Assembly: GCA_035776735.1 (NCBI GenBank)
Contig: DASSSO010000161.1
Coordinates: 1-12,380, forward strand
DNA: 12,380 nucleotides
Source: JACDAN01 sp035776735
GTDB taxonomy: Bacteria > Actinomycetota > Thermoleophilia > Gaiellales > Gaiellaceae
Direction: 5' to 3'
Shown piece after piece: positions 1 to 6,009 of this stretch. The notes under the pieces are model-generated. The model saw nothing but the letters and a program-made list of their open reading frames with translations, ran no database searches and was not told where the DNA came from. The position numbers and the translations under genes are program-made. Positions within the stretch are counted from its first letter, which is position 1, and each line of letters opens with the position of its first letter.

Positions 1-541
1 GATGGTGGCGCCGCAGCGAGATCCAGGTCGCGATCACGTAGACGAGCAGCAGCGCGATCGAGACTGGAATCGAGATGTTCACGATCAGGTCGCGCTCCGG
101 GTCGCCCTCCCAGCTCGGCACCGACGGGATCAGCAGGAGCAGCACGGCGAGCGCCACGAGGCCGATCGAGGCGAACGAGGACGGACGGTCGATCTCGCCC
201 CGGCCGCCGAAGAGGAGCGAGAAGCCGAGCACCAGCAGGAGGTTGCCGACGACGCTTCCGGTGAGCGAGCCCCGGACGACCTCCGTGAGGCCCTGTTGGA
301 CTGCGAGCAGGGCGATGATCAGCTCGGGCGCATTCCCGAACGTCGCGTTCAGGAAGCCGCCGATCCCCGGCCCCGTGTGGTGCGCTGCGTGCTCGGTCGC
401 CTCGCCGATCAGCCAGGCGAGCGGGATCAGCGCCGCCGACGCAAGGACGAACTCCGCCGTGTCGCCGATATCGGCGAGGTAGTGGAGGGCGATCGAGACT
501 GGCGCGAGGGCCAGTGAGGCCCAGAGGATCCGGCGCGCCAT
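1..541 (-). CDS. Ca2+/H+ antiporter (CaCA/CAX family), N-terminal part, cut by window edge
   Basis: Reading the minus strand from ATG at 541-539 gives 180 open codons to the window edge, with no stop. The protein is hydrophobic, with several membrane segments (about residues 5-25, 30-47, 70-84, 96-112, 124-140 and 155-175). Residues 57-76 carry the CAX alpha-1 repeat, GPGIGGFLNATFGNAPELII, including the ion-binding GNAPE motif with Glu73. Just before it lies GEATEHAAHH, and after it GSLTGSVVGN, both typical of the family. Such proteins sit in the inner membrane and expel Ca2+ (sometimes Na+) in exchange for protons. The second half, with the alpha-2 repeat, is outside the window. The gene is divergent from the HAD hydrolase with a 23-bp gap; a TAGGGT hexamer lies 10 nt before the ATG and no Shine-Dalgarno is visible. 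Family assignment is firm; the exact ion is inferred. Confidence 0.9.
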   Translation of the reverse strand, partial: MARRILWASLALAPVSIALHYLADIGDTAEFVLASAALIPLAWLIGEATEHAAHHTGPGIGGFLNATFGNAPELIIALLAVQQGLTEVVRGSLTGSVVGNLLLVLGFSLLFGGRGEIDRPSSFASIGLVALAVLLLLIPSVPSWEGDPERDLIVNISIPVSIALLLVYVIATWISLRRHH

Positions 542-550
542 TGAGGGCCG

Positions 551-557
551 TACCCTA
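551..557. promoter_or_regulatory. Putative shared bidirectional -10 element (TACCCTA)
   Basis: The 7-mer TACCCTA lies in the 23-bp gap between the divergent antiporter and HAD genes. It reads TACCCT on the plus strand, 8 nt before GTG 565, and TAGGGT on the minus strand, 10 nt before the ATG ending at 541. Both match the TANNNT -10 consensus. I see no convincing -35 on either side. The distances predict transcripts that start at or within a few bases of the start codons. Promoter activity is inferred. Confidence 0.5.
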
Positions 558-564
558 CCGACCT

Positions 565-1281
565 GTGCTGGAGGCGGTGCTCTTCGACTGGGGCGGGACG
601 CTCATGCAGGAGGAGTGGAGCGACGAGATCGCGCTGGAGGGCCACGCGGCAGGCCTGGCGGCGCTCGGACGGGGCGGGCTTCCGACCGCCGGGGCCTTCA
701 CGCAGTACCTCTCGGACCACGAGGCCGAGCTGTTCCTCACCGGCGAGGACGAGATCGACATCGCGGACGTCATGCGCCGCTCGTTCGCGCAGCACGGCGT
801 CGACCTCGACGACGACGACCTGCGGCTCTTCCTCCGCGCGGTCCACGAGGTCTGGGCGTCCTACTACTGGCTGGCCGCTTCGACGCACGCGCTGCTCGAA
901 GCCCTTCGCGCACGACGGCTCAAGCTGGGGCTCGTCTCGAACACGGCGAGCCCGGAGTGGCTGCTCCGGCCCGTGCTCGAGCGCCAGGGGCTCGTCCAGC
1001 GGGTCGACGTCGTCGTCCTCTCGTCCGAGGTCGGGAAGCGCAAGCCGCACCGGGCGATCTTCGAGCGCGCGCTCGCCGAGCTGGACGTGCGACCGGAGCA
1101 GGCGCTCTTCGTCGGTGACCGCGTGGGCGCCGACGTCTTCGGCGCGTCCCGTGCGGGGATGCGGACGGTGCAGGCGCTCTGGTTCCGTGCGGACGACGCC
1201 CCGGGTGAGGTGGAACCGGACTTCCAGGCGTTCACGCAGATGGACGTCCTGAACGTGGTCGACCGCCTGCTCTCCAAGTAA
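565..1281 (+). CDS. HAD-superfamily hydrolase
   Basis: From GTG 565 this is 238 aa, a normal size for a HAD phosphatase with an alpha-helical cap. Motif I is LFDWGGTL (nucleophile Asp8), motif II is LVSNTAS (Ser125), motif III is the Lys in GKRKPHRAIF (Lys160) and motif IV is FVGDRVGAD (Asp185, Asp190). The cap lies between about residues 15 and 95. The Asp two residues after the nucleophile, the usual general acid/base, is replaced by Gly; this is also seen in known active HADs of the YihX type. The frame is open upstream (GTG 514, TTG 541), but those starts run into the divergent antiporter gene, and GTG 565 begins right at the beta-strand leading into motif I, 8 nt after a TACCCT box. Expected to be a cytoplasmic phosphatase of a small phosphorylated metabolite; substrate unknown. 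Confidence 0.85.
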   Translation: MLEAVLFDWGGTLMQEEWSDEIALEGHAAGLAALGRGGLPTAGAFTQYLSDHEAELFLTGEDEIDIADVMRRSFAQHGVDLDDDDLRLFLRAVHEVWASYYWLAASTHALLEALRARRLKLGLVSNTASPEWLLRPVLERQGLVQRVDVVVLSSEVGKRKPHRAIFERALAELDVRPEQALFVGDRVGADVFGASRAGMRTVQALWFRADDAPGEVEPDFQAFTQMDVLNVVDRLLSK

Positions 1282-1293
1282 CAGTCTGTTACT
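1277..1293. promoter_or_regulatory. 17-nt AT-rich perfect palindrome, possible operator
   Basis: AGTAACAGTCTGTTACT has two 8-nt arms that are exact reverse complements around a central T. It overlaps the HAD stop codon (TAA, 1279-1281) and lies about 80 bp upstream of the next gene. The one-base centre and the lack of a T-run argue against a terminator hairpin; a site for a dimeric repressor fits better. No regulator is visible next to it. The role is inferred. Confidence 0.35.
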
Positions 1294-1338
1294 AGCTCCC
1301 GCCTCGTCGCTAGCGCGACCTGCGCCGCCTGTCAAGTC

Positions 1339-1368
1339 TTGCGGAGGGCGAAGACCGTCCCCCAAAAT
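1339..1368 (+). promoter_or_regulatory. Putative promoter of the eight-cysteine protein gene
   Basis: TTGCGG (1339-1344), an 18-bp spacer, then CAAAAT (1363-1368), with ATG 1375 only 6 nt further on. This is the best -35/-10 pair in the window and predicts a leaderless transcript. CAAAAT stands out in GC-rich DNA. Confidence 0.45.
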
Positions 1369-1374
1369 CCGTGC

Positions 1375-1797
1375 ATGGAATCACCGCCCACGACCCGTCC
1401 CCGGAGCCTCCCGCTCCGGCCGCAGGACGAGGTCGAGTGCCGGCGGTGCGGCGTTCACTGCGACAAGGTCGTCTACCCGGCGGCGTGCCTCGCGCGGTCG
1501 TGTCCGTTCCTCTACGCGTTCGAGGAGGTCGGCCGCACCTACGTCGGGTGCATGCAGCGGATCTTCTCCGTGGAGATCGACCTCGAGTTGCTGGAGGAGG
1601 CCGAGGCCCGAGCCCCGGGCTTCGGCGCCGTCCGTGCCAGCCGCAAGCCGCTGCCGATGTGCCGGGCGGACGTCGAGAGCACCTACGTCGGCCGGTCGGA
1701 CGAGCTCGGGTGCGTCAACCCCGAGTTCCACGAGCTGCCCGTCGGCCAGCCGAGCTTCCGCGTCTTCGCGCAGGTCCGGCCGAGCCAGAGCGCGTAG
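1375..1797 (+). CDS. Hypothetical eight-cysteine protein, possible metal-binding
   Basis: I do not recognise the family. The protein is 140 aa from ATG 1375, which is 6 nt after a CAAAAT box and has no Shine-Dalgarno. Eight cysteines are at 22, 25, 29, 38, 43, 59, 96 and 113. The first group, ECRRCGVHCDK, has C-x2-C-x3-C with a His, followed by AACLARSCPF, VGCM, PMCRADV and LGCVNPEFHEL. There is no signal peptide or membrane segment, so the cysteines sit in the cytoplasm and more likely bind zinc or an iron-sulfur cluster than form disulfides. Codon use is typical of the window. The last 83 nt overlap the 3' end of nfo on the other strand. A palindrome and a good -35/-10 pair upstream suggest it is regulated on its own. 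Existence of the gene is well supported; function is unknown. Confidence 0.75.
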   Translation: MESPPTTRPRSLPLRPQDEVECRRCGVHCDKVVYPAACLARSCPFLYAFEEVGRTYVGCMQRIFSVEIDLELLEEAEARAPGFGAVRASRKPLPMCRADVESTYVGRSDELGCVNPEFHELPVGQPSFRVFAQVRPSQSA

Positions 1798-2635
1798 TTC
1801 CTTTCTTCCACAGCTCGCGCAGCTTCCGCATCTCGTGCTCGTCGGCACCCTTGCCCTGCCGGCCCTCCGTCTCGACGATCGCCGGCAGCTCCTGGAAGCG
1901 CGGATTCCCCAGGAAGACGGAGAGGCCCTCGCCGATCAGGCCTTCACGAAGGTTCGCGTGCCGGTCGCGGTTCGAGCCGAGCGGCGTCTGCGAGTCGTTG
2001 ACGTGCAGCGCGCGGAGGCGATCAAGCCCGATCAGCGCGTCGAACTCGTCGAGCAGCGCATCGAGCGCCGCCGGGTCGGTGACGTCGCAGCCGGAGGCCC
2101 AGAGGTGGCACGAGTCCAGACAGATGCCCAGCCTCGGATGCGCTCCGAGCCGGTCGACCAGCGCGGTCAGCTCCTCGAGCGAGCGGCCCATGGTGCCGCC
2201 GGTGCCGGCCGAGTTCTCGATCAGCAGCCAGGTCCTCTCCGAGCAACGCTCGAGGACGGTCTCGATCGCCGGGACCGCGCGGTCGAGGCCGGCCTCGAAG
2301 CCGGACCCGAGGTGCGAGCCGACGTGGAACACGACGCCGTCCGCGCCGATCGCGCAGGCGGTGTCGACGGTCTTGCGCAGCGTCGAGACGGACTTCTCGT
2401 AGAGCTCGTCGTCCGGGCTCGCGAAGTTGCAGAGGTAGATCGCGTGGACGAGCGTCGAGCGGACGCCCGCCGCCTCGGCCCGGCCGGGGAAGCTCGCCAG
2501 CACCTCCGGGTCGTGGTCGGGGAACCGCCAGGCGCGCGGGCTCTGGACGAAGAGCTGGAGCGCCTCGGCCCCGATCTCCTCCGCGCGCTCGGGCGCGGCC
2601 TTGACGCCGCCACCCACATGGCCGCCGAAGAGCAC
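1715..2635 (-). CDS. nfo: Deoxyribonuclease IV (AP endonuclease, Nfo/EndoIV family)
   Basis: 306 aa from GTG (2635-2633). Endonuclease IV cuts DNA 5' to abasic sites in base excision repair, using three zinc ions in a TIM barrel. All nine metal ligands known from E. coli Nfo can be placed: His64 (VHAIYLCN), His104 (FHVGSHLGSG), Glu140 (LLIENSAG), Asp174 and His177 (LDSCHLWASG), His211 (LHVNDSQ), Asp224 and His226 (RDRHANLREG) and Glu255 (VETE). The N-terminus MLFGGHVGGG matches the family start, which fixes the start codon. The core ends near residue 278; residues 279-306 are a basic, Gly/Ser/Arg-rich tail, encoded almost exactly where the gene overlaps the convergent eight-cysteine gene. It is divergent from gltX across 20 bp. 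Identification is firm. Confidence 0.95.
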   Translation of the reverse strand: MLFGGHVGGGVKAAPERAEEIGAEALQLFVQSPRAWRFPDHDPEVLASFPGRAEAAGVRSTLVHAIYLCNFASPDDELYEKSVSTLRKTVDTACAIGADGVVFHVGSHLGSGFEAGLDRAVPAIETVLERCSERTWLLIENSAGTGGTMGRSLEELTALVDRLGAHPRLGICLDSCHLWASGCDVTDPAALDALLDEFDALIGLDRLRALHVNDSQTPLGSNRDRHANLREGLIGEGLSVFLGNPRFQELPAIVETEGRQGKGADEHEMRKLRELWKKGTTRSGSAGPARRRGSSAGRRAARGTRG

Positions 2636-2640
2636 GCACC

Positions 2641-2647
2641 TACGATA
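2641..2647. promoter_or_regulatory. Putative shared bidirectional -10 element (TACGATA)
   Basis: TACGATA lies in the 20-bp gap between nfo and gltX. Plus strand: TACGAT (2641-2646), 9 nt before ATG 2656. Minus strand: TATCGT (2647-2642), 6 nt before the nfo GTG. A single 7-bp core would serve both genes, and any -35 contacts would have to lie inside the opposite coding sequence. Both starts are firmly placed by protein family, so the geometry is well fixed; promoter activity is inferred. Confidence 0.55.
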
Positions 2648-2655
2648 GAGCGCGC

Positions 2656-3918
2656 ATGTCCGTCCGCGTCCGCATGGCCCCGAGCCCGACCGGGATGCTC
2701 CACATCGGGAGCGTCCGCACCTTCCTCTTCAACTGGCTCTTCGCGCGCCAGCAGGGCGGCGAGGTCCTGCTGCGGATCGAGAACACCGACACGAGCCGGG
2801 AAGTCGAGGAGGCGACGGAGCAGATCCAGCGCTCGCTCCGCTGGCTCGGCATCGACTGGGACGGGCCGGTCCGATTCCAGCTCGACCGGATGGAGGACGC
2901 GCAGCGGTTTGCGCGGCAGCTCGTCGACGAGGGGAAGGCGTACGAGGACGAGGGCGCGATCCGGTTCCGGATGCCCGACGAGGGCACGACCGGATGGGTC
3001 GACGTGATCCGCGGCCGGGTCGAGGTGCCGAACGAGAGCATCGAGGACCTCGTGATCCTCCGGGCCGACGGGCGGCCGACCTACAACTTCGCGAATCCGG
3101 TCGACGACATGCTCGACGAGATCACACACGTGATCCGCGGTCAGGACCACATCTCGAACACCCCCAAGCAGCTCCAGATCCTGCACGCGCTCGGCGCCGA
3201 GGCGCCCGTCTACGCCCACGCCCCCGACGTGCTGGGCACGGACGGGAAAAAGCTGTCCAAGCGCCACGGGGCGCAGTCCGTCGAAGACTTCCACCGCGAG
3301 GGCTACATCCCCGAGGCGCTCGTCAACTTCCTCGCCAGGCTCGGCTGGGCCTACGACGACAAAACGGAGGTCTTCACGCGCGACGAGCTGCTGGAGCATT
3401 TCCGGCTCGACCGGGTGACCCCGAGCCCGGCCGTCTTCGACTACCAGAAGCTCACGTGGCTGAACGGCGTCCACCTTCGCAACCTCACGCCGGACGAGTA
3501 CGCCGACCGCGTCGTGCAGTACCTCCGCGAGGCCGGCCTCGAGTGGGACGAGGAGCTTGTCCGCCGTGCCGCCCCGCTCGTGCAGGAGAAGATCGAGCGG
3601 CTCGACCACTTCCCGGACTACACGCGCTTCTTCTTCGAGGAGGTCAAGCCGGCCGTGCCGCTGGACGGCGCCGGGCCGGTACTGGAGCAGGCGGAAGCGG
3701 CGCTCGCCGCCGTCGAGCCGTTCGAGGCCGAGCCGATCGAGCGGGAGCTCCGAGCGCTCGCCGACCGGCTCGAGCTGAAGCCGCGCGAGGCCTTTCAGCC
3801 GATCAGGATCGCCGTCACCGGGTCGAAGGTCTCGCCCGGGCTCTTCGAGAGCATCGAGCTCCTCGGGAAGGACGAGACGCTCAGGCGGCTGGCGGCCGCG
3901 CGCGCCGGAGCGGCCTAG
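2656..3918 (+). CDS. gltX: Glutamyl-tRNA synthetase, short form
   Basis: 420 aa; charges tRNA-Glu with glutamate in the cytoplasm. The class I signature is complete: PSPTGMLHIGSVRT (HIGH motif at 16-19) and GKKLSKRHG (KMSKS motif at 199-203). LVILRADGRPTYNFANPVDD and THVIRGQDHISNTPKQLQ are GluRS hallmarks, and the C-terminal helical anticodon-binding part follows from about residue 300. The protein is some 50 residues shorter than the usual 470. The gap is between AYEDEG (95-100) and AIRFRMP: most GluRS have about 45 residues there, often with a Cys-x-Cys zinc site near the tRNA acceptor end. The frame is intact, so this is a compact variant and not a broken gene. Whether it charges only tRNA-Glu, or also tRNA-Gln, cannot be told from sequence. 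Confidence 0.95.
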   Translation: MSVRVRMAPSPTGMLHIGSVRTFLFNWLFARQQGGEVLLRIENTDTSREVEEATEQIQRSLRWLGIDWDGPVRFQLDRMEDAQRFARQLVDEGKAYEDEGAIRFRMPDEGTTGWVDVIRGRVEVPNESIEDLVILRADGRPTYNFANPVDDMLDEITHVIRGQDHISNTPKQLQILHALGAEAPVYAHAPDVLGTDGKKLSKRHGAQSVEDFHREGYIPEALVNFLARLGWAYDDKTEVFTRDELLEHFRLDRVTPSPAVFDYQKLTWLNGVHLRNLTPDEYADRVVQYLREAGLEWDEELVRRAAPLVQEKIERLDHFPDYTRFFFEEVKPAVPLDGAGPVLEQAEAALAAVEPFEAEPIERELRALADRLELKPREAFQPIRIAVTGSKVSPGLFESIELLGKDETLRRLAAARAGAA

Positions 3919-4063
3919 GCGGCCCGAGCGGGTCGAGCGCCCGCTGGAACTCGAGCCACGCGCGGCGGCGGAAGCTCGCCGTCGGTTGCGGCAGGCCCTC
4001 CGGACGCTGTTCCCGCACGGCCGGCGGCCGATCCGACGCCGGTTGCTCTCCCACTTCAACCAC
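3881..4063 (-). CDS. Possible small protein of unknown function (60 aa)
   Basis: A GTG-started minus-strand frame of 60 aa fills most of the gap after gltX and overlaps the last 38 nt of gltX. Codon third positions are mostly G or C, and the stretch SFRRRAWLEFQRALDPLG looks like real protein. It is very basic and has no membrane segment or known motif. Against it: no Shine-Dalgarno, no -10 box at the short distance seen for its neighbours, and random open frames are common at this G+C. Weak call. Confidence 0.25.
   Translation of the reverse strand: MVEVGEQPASDRPPAVREQRPEGLPQPTASFRRRAWLEFQRALDPLGPPRPLRRARPPAA
3927..3945 (+). terminator. Weak hairpin just after gltX
   Basis: AGCGGG (3927-3932) pairs with CCCGCT (3940-3945) around a 7-nt loop, 8 nt past the gltX stop codon. 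There is no T-run, so this is at best an L-shaped or Rho-assisted terminator. A 6-bp GC stem can occur by chance in this DNA. The rest of 3946-4108 shows no tRNA or other RNA that I can recognise. Confidence 0.25.
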
Positions 4064-4108
4064 GGAAACGAATGAGGAACGCCTAGGGGTACGGGTCGAC
4101 CTCCGCTA

Positions 4109-4114
4109 TAGACT
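4109..4114 (+). promoter_or_regulatory. Putative -10 box of the receiver-domain gene
   Basis: TAGACT, within the AT-rich TATAGACT (4107-4114), ends 7 nt before ATG 4122. No Shine-Dalgarno lies between them, so the mRNA is probably leaderless. No clear -35. Confidence 0.45.
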
Positions 4115-4121
4115 CGGCAAC

Positions 4122-4487
4122 ATGGGACGCGAACCGGCGACGGTGCTCGTCGTCGACGACGATCCGTCGCTGAGGCTTCTCTGCCGGGTCAACCTGGAGC
4201 TCGAGGGCTATCGCGTCGTCGAGGCGGAGAGCGTCGAGCGGGCGCGCGCCGCGCTGACCGAGGAGCCCGTCGACGCGATCCTGCTCGACGTGCACCTCGG
4301 GGGCGAGGACGGCCTGACGCTGCTTCCGGCGATCGAGGACGACGGCCGGGCGGTGGCGCTGTTGACGGGCAGCCCGGGCGTCCACCTTCCCGACGGGGCC
4401 ACCGTGATCGGGAAGCCGTTCTCCATCGAGGAGCTGAGCAAGACGGTGCGTCGGCTGGTCGGTCGACAAGGGTCGTCGCTCGGGTAG
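4122..4487 (+). CDS. Stand-alone response regulator receiver (REC) domain
   Basis: 121 aa, essentially one CheY-like receiver domain with no output domain. Visible landmarks: acidic pocket VVDDDP (Asp12, Asp13), phospho-acceptor Asp56 in LLDVHLGGEDG, Thr82 in ALLTGSPG and Lys98 in VIGKPF, so phosphorylation should work. The stretch from Thr82 to Lys98 is 16 residues, against 22 in CheY, so the alpha4-beta5 surface used by CheY-like partners is shortened. No histidine kinase is in the window. ATG 4122 is 7 nt after TAGACT. The peptidase gene follows after 13 nt, and its putative -10 box overlaps this gene's stop codon. Role: phospho-signalling by protein-protein contact; partner unknown. Confidence 0.88.
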   Translation: MGREPATVLVVDDDPSLRLLCRVNLELEGYRVVEAESVERARAALTEEPVDAILLDVHLGGEDGLTLLPAIEDDGRAVALLTGSPGVHLPDGATVIGKPFSIEELSKTVRRLVGRQGSSLG

Positions 4488-4490
4488 ATT
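4485..4490 (+). promoter_or_regulatory. Putative -10 box of the M3 peptidase gene
   Basis: TAGATT begins on the receiver gene's TAG stop codon and ends 10 nt before ATG 4501. No Shine-Dalgarno is visible. If active, the two-peptidase unit has its own near-leaderless promoter and does not depend on read-through from the receiver gene. Confidence 0.4.
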
Positions 4491-4500
4491 CCTCTATCCG

Positions 4501-6009
4501 ATGAGCGTGACCGCAGTCAGGACGCCCGCCGAATTCGAGGCGGAGCTCCAGCGATACCTCTACGAGCGCGCCGAGGAAGGGCGCGCCGTCCGGGTCGGCG
4601 AGAAGGAGGTCTCCGAGCGCGCCGAGATCGTCGCGCGCTACCGCGAGCTCTTCACGCGCGAGCAGCTGGACGCGCTGCACCAGGCCGAGTCGGCGGCGAG
4701 CCCGGAGGAGCGCGAGCGGCTCTACCGGCTCCGGAAGACGTGCGAGTCGGGTCTCGTCGAGGTCGAGCTGAGTGCGAGGGAGGACGAGCTCGAGAACGCG
4801 ATCCTCGCCGCCCGCGTCGACTTCCGCGGCCAGGAGCTGCCGCTTCGCTCCGCGCAGGCGCAGCTGGCGGTGCTGACGGAGTTCGCCGACCGGGAGGAGC
4901 TCGGCGTGCTGCACGGCGACGCATCGGCCGGCTTCAACGACCAGCGTATGGAGATGCTCCGCGCGCGCGAGGAGCTCGACGCCGAGCTCTCGGGAGAGCC
5001 CGACGCGGTGGCGCGCAACGAGGAGGAGAAGGGCATCTCGCTCCACGACCTCTCCCGGGTCCTGACCGACGCGAGCCGCGCCGCCGACGAGGTCTACGGC
5101 CGTCTCTCCGCCAAGTGGTTCGACGAGCTGCTCGGCGAGGGCAGGCCCGAGATTCCGTCCTCGTACCACGTCGCCTGGCTGCGCCGGCTGTCGCCGCTCG
5201 AGTCGACCTACACGAAGGAGCGCGCGACCGAGGTCTGCCTCCAGACGCTCCGCCATCTCGGCTTCGACATGGACGAGGAGCCGAACATCCGGATGGACCT
5301 CGACGACCGGCCGCAGAAGTCGCCGCGGGCCTGCGTGATCGCCGCCGACCCCCCGAAGGTCGTCCACCTGATCACCCGGGCGCAGGGCGGGCTCCACGAC
5401 TACCAGGCCTTCCTCCACGAGGCCGGTCATGCGCTCCACTACGGGAACTGCGATGCCACGCTGCCGTACACGTTCCGCAACATCTCGCGCGACCATGCGC
5501 TGACCGAGATCTACTCGTACATCTTCGAGGCGATCTCCCGCGAGCCGGGCTGGCACGTCGAGCACTTCGGGCTCTCCGACGAGAAGGCGAAGGAGAACGC
5601 GGAGGCCACGGTCTTCCTGGAGGCGCTGCTCTACCGGCGCTACACGGCGAAGCTCCAGTTCGAGCTCGAGTTCTGGGGCGCCTTCGACGACGGAGGCGCG
5701 GGCCCGGAGCGGTACCACGAGCTCCTGACCGCGGCAAGCGGCATCTCGTACCGGCCGGACGCGTACCTCGCGGACATGGACGCCGGGTTCTACTCGGCGG
5801 ACTACCTCCGCGCCTGGATCCGTTCGGCACAACTGCGGCAGTGGCTGGCGAAGGAGGTGGGCGAGGACTGGTGGCGCAACAAGGCCACCGGCGACCACCT
5901 GCGCTCGCTCTTCGCGGAGGGCACGCGCCCGTCCAGCGAGGAGATCGCCGGCCGCCTCGGCTTCGACCCGCACGACACGAAGCCGCTTCTCCACGAACTG
6001 GGTGCGTAG
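4501..6009 (+). CDS. M3-like zinc metallo-oligopeptidase
   Basis: 502 aa with no signal peptide, so cytoplasmic. The zinc site is FLHEAGHALHYGN (His306, Glu307, His310), the HExxH of gluzincins, with the third ligand in DHALTEIYSYIFEA (Glu336), the spacing seen in family M3 (thimet oligopeptidase, oligoendopeptidase F). The N-terminal 200 residues are charged and alpha-helical, like the helical lobe that limits M3 enzymes to short peptides. Somewhat shorter than the usual 560-680 aa. The stop codon lies inside the start of the M14 carboxypeptidase gene (8-nt overlap), so the two are probably co-translated. Likely role: cutting oligopeptides, with the carboxypeptidase then trimming products. 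Catalytic class is firm; substrate is inferred. Confidence 0.88.
   Translation: MSVTAVRTPAEFEAELQRYLYERAEEGRAVRVGEKEVSERAEIVARYRELFTREQLDALHQAESAASPEERERLYRLRKTCESGLVEVELSAREDELENAILAARVDFRGQELPLRSAQAQLAVLTEFADREELGVLHGDASAGFNDQRMEMLRAREELDAELSGEPDAVARNEEEKGISLHDLSRVLTDASRAADEVYGRLSAKWFDELLGEGRPEIPSSYHVAWLRRLSPLESTYTKERATEVCLQTLRHLGFDMDEEPNIRMDLDDRPQKSPRACVIAADPPKVVHLITRAQGGLHDYQAFLHEAGHALHYGNCDATLPYTFRNISRDHALTEIYSYIFEAISREPGWHVEHFGLSDEKAKENAEATVFLEALLYRRYTAKLQFELEFWGAFDDGGAGPERYHELLTAASGISYRPDAYLADMDAGFYSADYLRAWIRSAQLRQWLAKEVGEDWWRNKATGDHLRSLFAEGTRPSSEEIAGRLGFDPHDTKPLLHELGA

Noticed and set aside
2221..4059. Very long open frame on the minus strand opposite gltX
   Set aside because: It mirrors gltX codons in a GC-rich genome, has low-complexity Arg/Val/Glu-rich sequence and no domain; gltX on the other strand is certain.
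3919..4121. Possible tRNA or other RNA gene in the 203-bp gap after gltX
   Set aside because: No GGTTCGAATCC-like T-arm, acceptor pairing or cloverleaf could be found; only a weak hairpin and a dubious small frame.
4149..4160. 12-bp palindrome GTCGTCGACGAC
   Set aside because: It encodes the conserved VVDD of the receiver domain; a similar run occurs in the other receiver gene, so it is explained by coding.
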